Positions 24,626 through 32,058 of a DNA stretch of 37,951 bases are shown here, one piece after another. The DNA lies in the NCBI GenBank assembly GCA_900555425.1, contig UNSM01000001.1:1-37951 (forward strand), written 5' to 3'. The DNA comes from Candidatus Saccharimonadota bacterium. Lineage in GTDB: Bacteria; Patescibacteriota; Saccharimonadia; Saccharimonadales; Saccharimonadaceae. A program made the translations under genes and the position numbers. A model generated the notes under the pieces. It saw only the letters and a list, made by a program, of their open reading frames with translations. It had not been told where the DNA came from and made no database searches. Within the stretch, counting starts at the first letter, position 1; the number at the start of each line of letters is the position of its first letter.

Positions 24626-25601
24626 AGATAAAAAACAGCCAAAGGAGCTACCTAAGAGGATTACAAACGATACAGTAGCTCAGCACCGCGAGAAGGTCTT
24701 GGCGGCTGGTCGTAAGCATAAATATCCCATCCAGTACACTAAACGTCGATTGGTGTGGATAACGATGCTCGTTAGTGTTGTTATTCTGATTGTTTTCATT
24801 GCTCTTGGTTGGGCGCAGTTATATGTCTGGAAAGATACAAGCGATATCGCATATAGGATAACTAAGATTTTACCTCTTCCTGTGGCTAATATTGACGGAG
24901 AAAATGCTGAGTATAGCGATTATCTTCTGTATCATCGTAGTTCATTGGCAGTATTGCAGTCTCAGGGGCAAGCAGATCAAAAGGACAAAGTTAAGTTCTA
25001 TCAAAACCAGTCCATAGACAAGGCATTAGAGGTGGCATATGCCAAAAAACTTGCGAGAGAAAATAATATTACTGTTGATGATAAAAAGGTCCAAGATCTT
25101 ATCAAAAAACAGCAGGAATCTAGCAAACTATCGCAGTCCGCTTATGAGTCTGTAGTAAAAGACAATCTTCATTGGTCAATGGATGAGCTAAAAACTGCTA
25201 TGAAATATACTTTATTAAAACAGGAAGTGTCTTTTAAGATTGATAAAACAGCTAATAGCCTAGTGTCTGACATTAAGAAGAGATTGCAAGAGGGTAAATC
25301 ATTAAAAGATATTGCTACGGAAATGGGCGACAAGGTGCAGTCAGTATTTGATCTATCCGTCTCTACGGATAATTCTGACGGAGGTCTAACGAAAGCGGCT
25401 ATGTCATTAACAAAGGGTAAAATCTCAGGTCCTATAAAGACTCTTTCGGGTGACGGATATTATTTTGTGACACTTAATAATATTGAAGGTAACACCGTAA
25501 ATTACTCTTACGTAAAAGTCCCGTTGACTGAGTTCAATGACCAGTTTAACTATCTGAAAAATAACAATAAAGTAAAATATTTCATTTCTATCGATAAATA
25601 A
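24603..25601 (+). CDS. SurA/PrsA-like peptidyl-prolyl isomerase, membrane anchored
   Basis: 332 residues: a basic cytoplasmic stretch, one membrane helix (about residues 52-78), then an extracellular SurA_N-like chaperone region (KALEVAYAKKLARENNITVD, LKTAMKYTLLKQEV) and a parvulin-type domain (LQEGKSLKDIATEMGDKV, SDGGLTKAAMSLTKGKISGP, GDGYYFVTLN). The parvulin domain seems reduced. Likely folds exported proteins; the pilus and the large secreted protein are possible clients (inference). AAGGAGG lies 6 nt before the ATG. Confidence 0.85.
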   Translation: MKNLLNRKDKKQPKELPKRITNDTVAQHREKVLAAGRKHKYPIQYTKRRLVWITMLVSVVILIVFIALGWAQLYVWKDTSDIAYRITKILPLPVANIDGENAEYSDYLLYHRSSLAVLQSQGQADQKDKVKFYQNQSIDKALEVAYAKKLARENNITVDDKKVQDLIKKQQESSKLSQSAYESVVKDNLHWSMDELKTAMKYTLLKQEVSFKIDKTANSLVSDIKKRLQEGKSLKDIATEMGDKVQSVFDLSVSTDNSDGGLTKAAMSLTKGKISGPIKTLSGDGYYFVTLNNIEGNTVNYSYVKVPLTEFNDQFNYLKNNNKVKYFISIDK

Positions 25602-25610
25602 TCGATCTAG

Positions 25611-25639
25611 TTTGAAAAAGCTCCCATTTTTGCTATAAT
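25611..25639 (+). promoter_or_regulatory. Promoter of tRNA-Thr
   Basis: TTTGAA (25611-25616), a 17-nt spacer and TATAAT (25634-25639) with an extended TGC. The -10 box ends 15 nt before the tRNA 5' end. Confidence 0.75.
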
Positions 25640-25653
25640 TTCCTAAGGAGTTT

Positions 25654-25729
25654 GCCGTTGTAGCTCAGTTGGTAGAGCAGCTCATTCGTAACGAGCAGGT
25701 CGCTGGTTCAAGCCCAGTCAACGGCTCCA
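25654..25729 (+). tRNA. tRNA-Thr (CGU)
   Basis: Cloverleaf: acceptor GCCGTTG with CAACGGC, D stem GCTC/GAGC, anticodon loop TTCGTAA giving CGU, T stem GCTGG/CCAGT with one G-U pair and loop TTCAAGC, discriminator T and encoded CCA (25727-25729). Base 31-39 is an A-C mismatch next to the anticodon loop. It decodes ACG. The next protein gene starts only 4 nt later. Confidence 0.95.
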
Positions 25730-25733
25730 TTTT

Positions 25734-26111
25734 ATGAAAGACACTATAAAGAAATCGATAAAAATTGTTTTTAGCGACAGGACTGTGGCAACTCTTTTGA
25801 TCGTTAACGTTGTTGTGGCTATTGTTGTATCTATATTTTTAGGATCATCAATAAAACATAGCGAGGCTCAGGTTATTACGCGCTACACTACGTATGGTGA
25901 TGCGAATTTTTATAGGAGTCATTGGTCTAGTCTACTTAGTTATTTTGCTTTGGCGTTTATGATAGTTTTTGGTCACTCTGCGCTAAGTGTCAAGTTAATT
26001 TCATTAGAGAAACGAAGCTTGGCTATATTTATTTTGTGGTTGACGTTGGGTATTTTAGCTATTTTAGCTATTTTAGCCTATTCTATTATTAAAATTGCAT
26101 CGATAGGATAA
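25734..26111 (+). CDS. Small membrane protein, 125 residues
   Basis: Not recognised. Three hydrophobic segments: about residues 17-38, 60-80 and 95-120. The loop between the first two is probably extracellular. A 9-bp unit (TATTTTAGC) repeated three times at 26051-26077 encodes ILA ILA ILA in the last helix. The ATG lies 4 nt after the tRNA-Thr CCA with no ribosome-binding site. It is followed after 3 nt by the GT2 gene, so the two likely act together in the membrane. Confidence 0.75.
   Translation: MKDTIKKSIKIVFSDRTVATLLIVNVVVAIVVSIFLGSSIKHSEAQVITRYTTYGDANFYRSHWSSLLSYFALAFMIVFGHSALSVKLISLEKRSLAIFILWLTLGILAILAILAYSIIKIASIG
26051..26077 (+). repeat. Three 9-bp tandem units inside a membrane helix
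   Basis: TATTTTAGC occurs three times head to tail. Because the unit is 9 bp, slippage would add or remove Ile-Leu-Ala without a frameshift. Confidence 0.85.
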
Positions 26112-26114
26112 TAT

Positions 26115-27803
26115 ATGGACATTGAGATTCCACTCGGTAAACGAACAAAAAAATATCGTTTTCTTGAGATGCTTCCTGGGCTGCTAAGTTATGGCGCTAT
26201 TGTTCTTCTGGTCATCTTATCCATAGTAAGTCCCGTTTTAGCATCAATTTATTTGTTGACTATAATACTAATTGCTTTTGTAAAAACAATAGCTATCAGC
26301 TATAGGATAGTTAATGGCCATAATAATATGGTAAAAGCTTCAAAAGTCGATTGGAATAAGCGGTTATCTGATTTGGAAAATCCGAAGGATGCGTATTCTA
26401 GACTGAGAGATAATCAATCTAAGGAGTTGTTATATCAACAACATGTAGACAATCTAAGATTTATGTCTGCTGCGGAAGATGGGTACTATCCTAAACCTAG
26501 TAATATTTACAACGCTCTTATTATGCCTGCATACAACGAGAGTATAGAAGTGATTGAGCCTGCTCTTAAATCAGTTTTAGATACAACATATGATAAGAAG
26601 CGTCTGATTGTAGTTTTTGCGTACGAAGAGCGCGGTGGTGTTGATATTGATACAACGGCTAAAATACTGAAAAAGAAATACGGTAAGTACTTTCATTCTT
26701 TCCACATTGTAAAACATCCAAAAGATTTGCCAAATGAGGTAGTTGGTAAGGGTGGAAATATCACGTATGCAGGCAAGTGGCTGGAGCAATATTTACAACA
26801 GGAAGAAATAGCTTTTTCTGATGTTATTGTTACAACAATGGACTGTGATAATAAGCCGCATAAGTATTACTTCGACTATGTGACGTACGAATATATTGTT
26901 CACGAAGATAGAAAACATTTATCGTTTCAGCCTATATGTTTGTTTACTAATAATATATGGGATGTTCCTGCACCAATGCGAGTAGTGGCAACAGGGAACT
27001 CATTCTGGAACATTATTAGCTCCATGCGTCCATATTCTTTGCGTAACTTTGCGTCACATTCGCAACCAATGAACGCTCTCGTTGAGATGAACTTTTGGAG
27101 CACGCGAACAATTGTTGAGGATGGTCACCAGTACTGGAGAAGCTATTTCTATTTTGATGGTAATTATGAAGTTGTGCCAATTTTTGTGCCGATTTATCAA
27201 GATGCAGTATTGGCTAATAGCTATAAAAAAACGTTAAAAGCTCAGTTTATTCAGCTGCGACGTTGGAGCTATGGAGCCTCAGATGTGGCGTATGTTGGTA
27301 ATAACATATTTAATAAAAATAGGACGGTAAAATTTTGGCCCAGCCTGGCTAGGTTTGTGAGATTATTAGATGGTCATGTAACTCAAGCTTGTATTGCTCT
27401 AATTGTTGCTTTCGGTGGATGGGCTCCTCTTGTACTAAACAGTGAAGCCGCACGCAGTGTTGCTGCTCACCAGTTGCCGGATACTGTTAGTTTAATACAA
27501 CAAGTAGCTATGATAAGTATTTTGGTATTGATTTTTGTATCGTTCAAGTTGTTGCCGCCTCGTCCAGAAAGATATAAGAAGAGTAGAAACACATTGATGA
27601 TTCTACAATGGTTCTTGATGCCTATTACTTCTATTGTATATAGCTCTTTGGCGTCATATAATGCACAAACTCATCTTTTACTTGGTAAATATCTTGATAA
27701 GTTTGACGTGACGGAGAAGACTACTGTAGAGATGAATGATCAGAGCCGTGCTCAGAATAAGAAAAAGAAGGACGACCACGACGCCTCTTTCTCTGAGAGA
27801 TAA
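26115..27803 (+). CDS. Membrane glycosyltransferase, GT2 family
   Basis: 562 residues with two N-terminal membrane helices (about 20-45 and 48-68), a cytoplasmic GT-A domain and three C-terminal helices (about 425-445, 465-485, 497-515). Catalytic features of processive cellulose-synthase-like GT2 enzymes: NALIMPAYNES, VVTTMDCDNKPH (DxD-like), TRTIVEDGHQYW (base Asp) and QLRRWSYG (QxxRW). Probably makes or exports a cell-surface polysaccharide or glycolipid; substrate unknown. The last 83 nt overlap convergent nrdR, and the tail after residue ~535 is charged and likely disordered. Confidence 0.9.
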   Translation: MDIEIPLGKRTKKYRFLEMLPGLLSYGAIVLLVILSIVSPVLASIYLLTIILIAFVKTIAISYRIVNGHNNMVKASKVDWNKRLSDLENPKDAYSRLRDNQSKELLYQQHVDNLRFMSAAEDGYYPKPSNIYNALIMPAYNESIEVIEPALKSVLDTTYDKKRLIVVFAYEERGGVDIDTTAKILKKKYGKYFHSFHIVKHPKDLPNEVVGKGGNITYAGKWLEQYLQQEEIAFSDVIVTTMDCDNKPHKYYFDYVTYEYIVHEDRKHLSFQPICLFTNNIWDVPAPMRVVATGNSFWNIISSMRPYSLRNFASHSQPMNALVEMNFWSTRTIVEDGHQYWRSYFYFDGNYEVVPIFVPIYQDAVLANSYKKTLKAQFIQLRRWSYGASDVAYVGNNIFNKNRTVKFWPSLARFVRLLDGHVTQACIALIVAFGGWAPLVLNSEAARSVAAHQLPDTVSLIQQVAMISILVLIFVSFKLLPPRPERYKKSRNTLMILQWFLMPITSIVYSSLASYNAQTHLLLGKYLDKFDVTEKTTVEMNDQSRAQNKKKKDDHDASFSER

Positions 27804-28206
27804 TAAGATTATGTTGTGCTGCGTATTGCAATGCAGCTATTTGGTCAAAATTCTGTAATGTTGAGTGGGTTATTTCGGCGATGTGCTGCGATGATATTGC
27901 GGGTTTGTTGTGTAGATGTATTAATTTATCTTGTATAGTATTGGCTAAGTCATAGCTATATGAGCCTGCTAATTTTTCATTATGATTAAAACTTCGCGCA
28001 ATACTAAGTATCAGTTTTCCTATAGAAAAATTATTTTTCTCGCCACCTTGTGATATGACAACGAGGGAAATCACAGGCTTTTCGTAAGTTGTAAAAGAAT
28101 AACCGCATTGGTCGCACATATGTCTACGCCAGGTTGTTGGGTATTTTTTATTTTGACGAGAATTTGTTACGTGGGTTTTTTCGTGAAAACATTTTATGCA
28201 TATCAT
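27721..28206 (-). CDS. nrdR: Transcriptional repressor NrdR
   Basis: Nucleotide-sensing repressor of ribonucleotide reductase genes. An N-terminal zinc ribbon (C3-x2-C6, C31-x2-C34; CDQCGYSFTTYE) is followed by an ATP-cone (VVISQGGEKNNFSIGKLILS to DQIAALQYAAQHNL). The ribbon is divergent: MICIKCFHEKTHVTNSR replaces the usual MRCPFC...VxDSR. At 161 residues it is of normal length. The ATG at 28206 lies directly under a NrdR-box-like palindrome, so autorepression is likely. The 3' end overlaps the convergent glycosyltransferase gene by 83 nt. Confidence 0.93.
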   Translation of the reverse strand: MICIKCFHEKTHVTNSRQNKKYPTTWRRHMCDQCGYSFTTYEKPVISLVVISQGGEKNNFSIGKLILSIARSFNHNEKLAGSYSYDLANTIQDKLIHLHNKPAISSQHIAEITHSTLQNFDQIAALQYAAQHNLIISQRKRRRGRPSFSYSEHGSDHSSLQ

Positions 28207-28207
28207 A

Positions 28208-28221
28208 TCAATATATTGACA
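28208..28221 (-). promoter_or_regulatory. NrdR-box-like operator over the nrdR -10 region
   Basis: TCAATATATTGA (28208-28219) is a perfect 12-bp palindrome; its core CAATATATTG matches all ten positions of the published NrdR box core CwAtATaTwG. On the reverse strand TGTCAATAT forms an extended -10 (CAATAT 28218-28213) ending 7 nt before the ATG, so operator and promoter coincide. Only one box was found; NrdR sites usually come in pairs. Confidence 0.65.
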
Positions 28222-28261
28222 TACAACTATAAAAAAATCCAGTGGAAAAGTGCTGTGTAAA

Positions 28262-28288
28262 ATAAAAATCGCCCCGTTATAGAGGCGA
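28262..28288 (-). terminator. Terminator of the 41-residue gene
   Basis: On the reverse strand CGCCTC (28287-28282) pairs with GGGGCG (28275-28270) with one wobble, followed by a T-rich run (ATTTTTATTTT). It begins 22 nt after the small gene's stop. The T-run and wobble pairing fit reverse-strand use. Confidence 0.75.
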
Positions 28289-28309
28289 CTACTTTGTAAA
28301 TCTGGGAAC

Positions 28310-28435
28310 TTAATTAAGTATAGATCTTTCTTCGTTGATCTTCTTATTATATTCGTAGTGAATTTTTGCCTTGCTCAATAAAGAACAATGTTGTGGCTTT
28401 TTTGTGTCTAAACGAGGTGAGTCATGTTTACTCAT
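28310..28435 (-). CDS. 41-residue leaderless small protein
   Basis: A short gene bracketed by a strong promoter and a terminator. The product begins MSKHDSPRLDTKKPQ and continues CSLLSKAKIHYEYNKKIN to end with RSILN. It is basic and hydrophilic, with one Cys and no membrane segment; the second half (AKIHYEYNKKINEERS) should be helical. The ATG at 28435 lies 8 nt after the -10 box, so translation would be leaderless. No family recognised. Coding is inferred from the fit of promoter, start, stop and terminator; it could instead be a small RNA. Confidence 0.65.
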   Translation of the reverse strand: MSKHDSPRLDTKKPQHCSLLSKAKIHYEYNKKINEERSILN

Positions 28436-28442
28436 GCTCTAA

Positions 28443-28471
28443 ATTCTAACATACTTATCAAATAAAGTCAA
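28443..28471 (-). promoter_or_regulatory. Promoter of the 41-residue gene
   Basis: Reverse strand TTGACT (28471-28466), a 17-nt spacer and TAGAAT (28448-28443) with an extended TGT. It is one of the best promoters in the window. Confidence 0.8.
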
Positions 28472-28526
28472 GGTCTGTATGGCAAACGTGTAGGTTTGAT
28501 CATTTTCTATACTCCTTTACGACATT

Positions 28527-28559
28527 AAAAAACTCTTCATCAGTAACTGATAAAGAGTT
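28527..28559 (-). terminator. Terminator of tRNA-Val
   Basis: Reverse strand AACTCTT (28559-28553) with AAGAGTT (28537-28531), extended inward by ATCAG/CTGAT across one mismatch, loop of 3 nt, then TTTTTT including the stem end. It begins 17 nt after the tRNA CCA. Confidence 0.9.
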
Positions 28560-28575
28560 ATACAATTGTCGTATC

Positions 28576-28652
28576 TGGTGGGCAATAGAGGATTCGAACC
28601 TCTCACCTCTTCAACGTCAATGAAGCGCTCTAGCCAAATGAGCTAATCGCCC
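28576..28652 (-). tRNA. tRNA-Val (GAC)
   Basis: Reverse-strand cloverleaf: acceptor GGGCGAT/ATTGCCC (with one G-U type pair), D stem GCTC/GAGC, anticodon stem CTTCA/TGAAG with loop TTGACGT giving GAC, T stem AGAGG/CCTCT with TTCGAAT, discriminator A and encoded CCA (28578-28576). It decodes GUC/GUU. It has its own promoter and terminator. Confidence 0.96.
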
Positions 28653-28662
28653 AGATATAATA

Positions 28663-28691
28663 ATATTATCATAACAGATGTCTACTATCAA
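28663..28691 (-). promoter_or_regulatory. Promoter of tRNA-Val
   Basis: Reverse strand TTGATA (28691-28686), a 17-nt spacer and TAATAT (28668-28663), ending 11 nt before the tRNA 5' end. It faces away from, and almost touches, the thrS promoter. Confidence 0.7.
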
Positions 28692-28697
28692 GGAGCG

Positions 28698-28706
28698 TGG
28701 TATAAT
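28698..28706 (+). promoter_or_regulatory. Promoter of thrS (extended -10)
   Basis: TGGTATAAT with TATAAT at 28701-28706. The ATG at 28713 is only 7 nt downstream, so transcription should start at or next to the start codon. This leaves no room for a T-box or other leader control. Confidence 0.75.
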
Positions 28707-28712
28707 ATTGGT

Positions 28713-30524
28713 ATGAGTGAAGAAGAACTAAAATCTATGAGACACAGCCTAGCGCATATTATGGCGCAGGCTATTCAGCATTTATGGCCTCAGGCGAAGT
28801 TTGGCGTGGGTCCAGCCATCGATAATGGTTTTTATTATGATATTTATCTTGACAACGGGACAATTTCTGAAGCTGACCTTCCGAAGATAGAAGAGGAGAT
28901 GCGAAAGATCGTAGCGGCTAATTATCCGTTTGAGAGGCGTGATGTGTCGGTAGCAGAGGCCATTGATTGGGCTATAAAGGGAGATCAGATCTTTAAAATG
29001 GAATTGCTGAATGACCTCAAAAGATCCGGTACTACCGTTGCTAGTGAATTGGCTGGAGAAAAAATGGGATCTATGGCTGATGGCGATAGTAAAGTCGAGA
29101 CTGTTTCTTTGTATTCTCAGGGTGATTACACTGATTTGTGTAGAGGTGGACATGTGGACAGTACTGGAAAAGTTGGTGCATTTAAACTCACTAAGACAGC
29201 TGGAGCATATTGGCGAGGCAATGAGAATAATCCACAAATGCAGCGAATATATGGTGTAGCGTTCGCTACACAGGAAGAGCTGGATGAATATCTGAATAGA
29301 TTGGAAGTTGCAAAACAGCGAGATCATCGCAAGTTAGGTAAGGAGCTTGATTTGTATACGACCTCTCCTCTAGTGGGGATTGGTTTACCCTTGTTTACTC
29401 CTCGCGGTACGATTTTACGAGATATAGTGGCTCAATATTCGAACCAGCTGAGGCAGAAGTTTGGCTTTGAAAAGGTCTGGACTCCTCATATTACGAAAAA
29501 AGATCTATATGAAACATCGGGCCATTGGGCTAAGTTCGGAGAGGAGTTATTTTTAGTTAAGAGCCAGGAAACTAGTGACGAGATGGCTCTTAAGCCTATG
29601 AACTGTCCACATCATACGCAAATTTTTGCCTCACGACCGCGAAGTTATCGTGATATGCCGGTAAGATATTTGGAGACGACAACGGATTATCGCGACGAAA
29701 AAACTGGCGAGCTGGGCGGGTTAAATCGTGTGCGCTCATTAACTCAGGATGATAGCCATATATTTTGTCGTACTGATCAGATTGAGGATGAGATTAATAA
29801 TTTATTATCTGCCGCTCGTGAGCTGTATGGATCAATCAATATGAAGCTTAGGGTCCGATTAAGCTATCGTGATGAATCCGATTCGTATTTAGGTGATCTT
29901 AGCTTATGGGATTCCGCACAGAACCAGTTAAAGTCTGCTGTTGAGAAAGTAGGCTTGGATTATTTTGAACAAGAGGGTGAGGCGGCATTTTATGGTCCAA
30001 AGATTGACTTTATGGCGACGGATGCAATCGGTCGTGAACATCAAGTTGCAACTGTGCAGCTAGATTTCGTGCAACCACAAAGGTTCGGTTTGGAGTATGC
30101 GGATACTGATGGTAATTTTACAACACCAGTTATGATTCACTGTGCCTTATTGGGCTCAATTGAGCGATTCTTAAGTGTGTTTATAGAGCATACTGGCGGA
30201 TGGTTTCCGTTTTGGGCAGCTCCGGAACAAGTTCGTATTTTGACGATTAACGACACAGTGTTAGAATATGTTGATAAAATAACAACTATATTATCAGATA
30301 TTACACTTATGGAGCCTGTTAGGTATAATGATGTGAGATTTACAATAGACTCTAGAAATGAATCATTAGGCAAGAAGATTAGGGAAGCTACCTCTATGAA
30401 GATACCTGTTCAACTTATCGTAGGACCAAAGGATATGGAAGCTAACGAGGTTAGTGTTCGCACGCAATCTGGCGAAGAAAAAATATCGTTGGAGCAGCTT
30501 GCTGAGTATATAAAATCTTTGTAG
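28713..30524 (+). CDS. thrS: Threonyl-tRNA synthetase lacking the TGS domain
   Basis: Class II synthetase charging tRNA-Thr. It starts directly with the N2 editing domain: RHSLAHIMAQA (HxxxH) and YTDLCRGGHV (Cys/His) keep the Ser-editing site. The catalytic core has motif 1/2 sequences (IVAQYSNQLRQKFGFEKVWT), zinc-ligand Cys in PMNCPHHTQIF, and motif 3 in GSIERFLSVFIEHTGGWFP. The C-terminal anticodon-binding domain (VRILTINDTVLEYVDKI to end) is complete. At 603 residues it is ~40-60 shorter than E. coli ThrRS because the N-terminal TGS domain is absent. The start is fixed by the -10 box 7 nt upstream. Confidence 0.96.
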   Translation: MSEEELKSMRHSLAHIMAQAIQHLWPQAKFGVGPAIDNGFYYDIYLDNGTISEADLPKIEEEMRKIVAANYPFERRDVSVAEAIDWAIKGDQIFKMELLNDLKRSGTTVASELAGEKMGSMADGDSKVETVSLYSQGDYTDLCRGGHVDSTGKVGAFKLTKTAGAYWRGNENNPQMQRIYGVAFATQEELDEYLNRLEVAKQRDHRKLGKELDLYTTSPLVGIGLPLFTPRGTILRDIVAQYSNQLRQKFGFEKVWTPHITKKDLYETSGHWAKFGEELFLVKSQETSDEMALKPMNCPHHTQIFASRPRSYRDMPVRYLETTTDYRDEKTGELGGLNRVRSLTQDDSHIFCRTDQIEDEINNLLSAARELYGSINMKLRVRLSYRDESDSYLGDLSLWDSAQNQLKSAVEKVGLDYFEQEGEAAFYGPKIDFMATDAIGREHQVATVQLDFVQPQRFGLEYADTDGNFTTPVMIHCALLGSIERFLSVFIEHTGGWFPFWAAPEQVRILTINDTVLEYVDKITTILSDITLMEPVRYNDVRFTIDSRNESLGKKIREATSMKIPVQLIVGPKDMEANEVSVRTQSGEEKISLEQLAEYIKSL

Positions 30525-30535
30525 GGTTGAGCTAA

Positions 30536-31438
30536 TTGGATAGGTTTATAAAATTAGATAACGGCGTTGATGAAGGTCGCCTACCACTAATTGTAATTAT
30601 TGGTCCTACCGCTAGCGGCAAGACATCATTGGCTATACAATTAGCGAAGAAGTATAGAGGGGAAATAATTTGCGCTGACAGTAGGACCGTCTATCGTGGT
30701 ATGAATATTGGGACGGCTAAGCCTTCTCTGGAAGAGCAGCAGGGAGTTTCTCATTGGGGTCTTGATTTGGTGAATCCGGGCGATTCTTTTAGTGTGTCAC
30801 AATTTAAGGACTATGCCTGTCAAAAGATTAAAGAAGTCCGAAGTCGAGGAAATATTCCATTTCTTGTCGGTGGAACAGGGTTGTATATTGATTCTGTTAT
30901 ATTTGATTTTCAGTTTGGAGCTAAATCCAGTAAAGAAAAGAGAACTAACTTACAAGAAATGACAATATCTGAACTTCAGCAATACTGCGTCAATCACGAT
31001 GTAGTCTTGCCGGAGAATAGTAAAAATAAAAGATATCTAGTTAGGGCTATTGAGCGAGCCGATGAAAAGCCGTCTGGAATGGAGGCTCCATTGAATAATA
31101 CTATCGTTGTCGGAATTACTACAGGTAAACAACTATTAAAACGGAGGATTACAGATAGAGCAAAAAAAATGTTCAAGGACGGTGTTGTAGAAGAAACAAT
31201 AGGATTAGCCAATAATACCGGGTGGTGTAATGAGGCTATGACGGGTAATGTTTATCCTATTATTAAGAAATTAATCGAGAAAGAAATAGACGAAGATCAG
31301 GCTATTCAGGAGTTTATTGTTAGTGATGTAAACTTAGTAAAACGTCAGTTGACGTGGTTTAGACGAAACCCATTTATTGAATGGGGAGATATTCATTCGT
31401 GTGAACAATATTTATCTCGAGTATTAGATAGTAAGTAA
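30536..31438 (+). CDS. miaA: tRNA dimethylallyltransferase MiaA
   Basis: Adds a dimethylallyl group to A37 of tRNAs that read UNN codons. P-loop IIGPTASGKTSLAIQLA, ADSRTVYRGMNIGTAKPS, WGLDLVNPGDSFSVSQF, VGGTGLYIDSVI, and the C-terminal LVKRQLTWFRRNPFIEW tRNA-binding motif. It is slightly short in the insertion domain, total 300 residues. It lies 11 nt after thrS. The start is a TTG at 30536: no in-frame ATG or GTG lies between it and the P-loop. A weak AGGG site precedes it. miaA probably shares the thrS transcript. Confidence 0.94.
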   Translation: MDRFIKLDNGVDEGRLPLIVIIGPTASGKTSLAIQLAKKYRGEIICADSRTVYRGMNIGTAKPSLEEQQGVSHWGLDLVNPGDSFSVSQFKDYACQKIKEVRSRGNIPFLVGGTGLYIDSVIFDFQFGAKSSKEKRTNLQEMTISELQQYCVNHDVVLPENSKNKRYLVRAIERADEKPSGMEAPLNNTIVVGITTGKQLLKRRITDRAKKMFKDGVVEETIGLANNTGWCNEAMTGNVYPIIKKLIEKEIDEDQAIQEFIVSDVNLVKRQLTWFRRNPFIEWGDIHSCEQYLSRVLDSK

Positions 31439-31444
31439 AAAATA

Positions 31445-31453
31445 TGTTACAAT
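31445..31453 (+). promoter_or_regulatory. Promoter of the winged-helix gene
   Basis: TGTTACAAT, an extended -10 box with TACAAT at 31448-31453, ends 10 nt before the ATG at 31463, predicting a leader of about 3 nt. Confidence 0.6.
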
Positions 31454-31462
31454 TATAGTACA

Positions 31463-32056
31463 ATGATTGATTCATTATTTGGTTCAAAAACTAGGGTAAA
31501 ATTATTACATCTTTTTCTGAATAATCCAGAAAAGTCATTTTATGTGAGGGAAATTACTAGGATGATCGATGAGCAGATAAACTCCGTCCGTCGAGAGCTA
31601 GCTAATATGGTGTCTGTAGGTATAGTACAGCAGGATGCTATTGATAATAAACTGTACTATAGCGTAAATGAAGACTATCCCTACATTAAGCCGCTTGCAG
31701 CTATATTCTCAGATAAAAATACAGAAGGCGGTATGGGTGCTGCGAGTAGCGTTTCCTGGAAAGATTCTTTAGGGAGAATGAGAGGTTTAAGATTGGCTAT
31801 TATTTCGGGGAAATTAGTAGTCGGATCAAGCTCTGCTGTTGATTTGCTATTGGTTGGCGATGATATGTCTGTCGTAACTATAAAAAATCTTGTTAAAAAA
31901 ATCGAAAAAGATAGAAAAATAGAGATAAATTATGCCGTAATATCTTATGATGATTTCTATTATAGGATGAGTGTCAAAGATAGGTTTATAATGGATATTG
32001 TAAGAAACAAGCACTCTGTATTAGTAGATACGGAAAATATAATGAGAAAGGAGTAG
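31463..32056 (+). CDS. Winged-helix protein with nucleotidyltransferase-like C-terminal part
   Basis: 197 residues. Residues 1-75 form an ArsR/MarR-like winged helix (SKTRVKLLHLFLNNPEKSFY, REITRMIDEQINSVRRELAN, wing KLYYSVNE). The second half resembles a degenerate MNT-type nucleotidyltransferase (LRLAIISGKLVVGSSSAVDL then a helix and INYAVISYDDFYYRMSVKDR); the GSS/VDLLL stretch may correspond to the GSxA...DxD region but the acidic pair is lost. It probably binds DNA as an autoregulator. The partner could be the MBL-fold gene 2 nt downstream. Confidence 0.75.
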   Translation: MIDSLFGSKTRVKLLHLFLNNPEKSFYVREITRMIDEQINSVRRELANMVSVGIVQQDAIDNKLYYSVNEDYPYIKPLAAIFSDKNTEGGMGAASSVSWKDSLGRMRGLRLAIISGKLVVGSSSAVDLLLVGDDMSVVTIKNLVKKIEKDRKIEINYAVISYDDFYYRMSVKDRFIMDIVRNKHSVLVDTENIMRKE

Positions 32057-32058
32057 GC

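Noticed and set aside
28782..29327. 181-codon reverse frame inside thrS
   Set aside because: Lies wholly opposite conserved ThrRS editing-domain sequence with no start signals.
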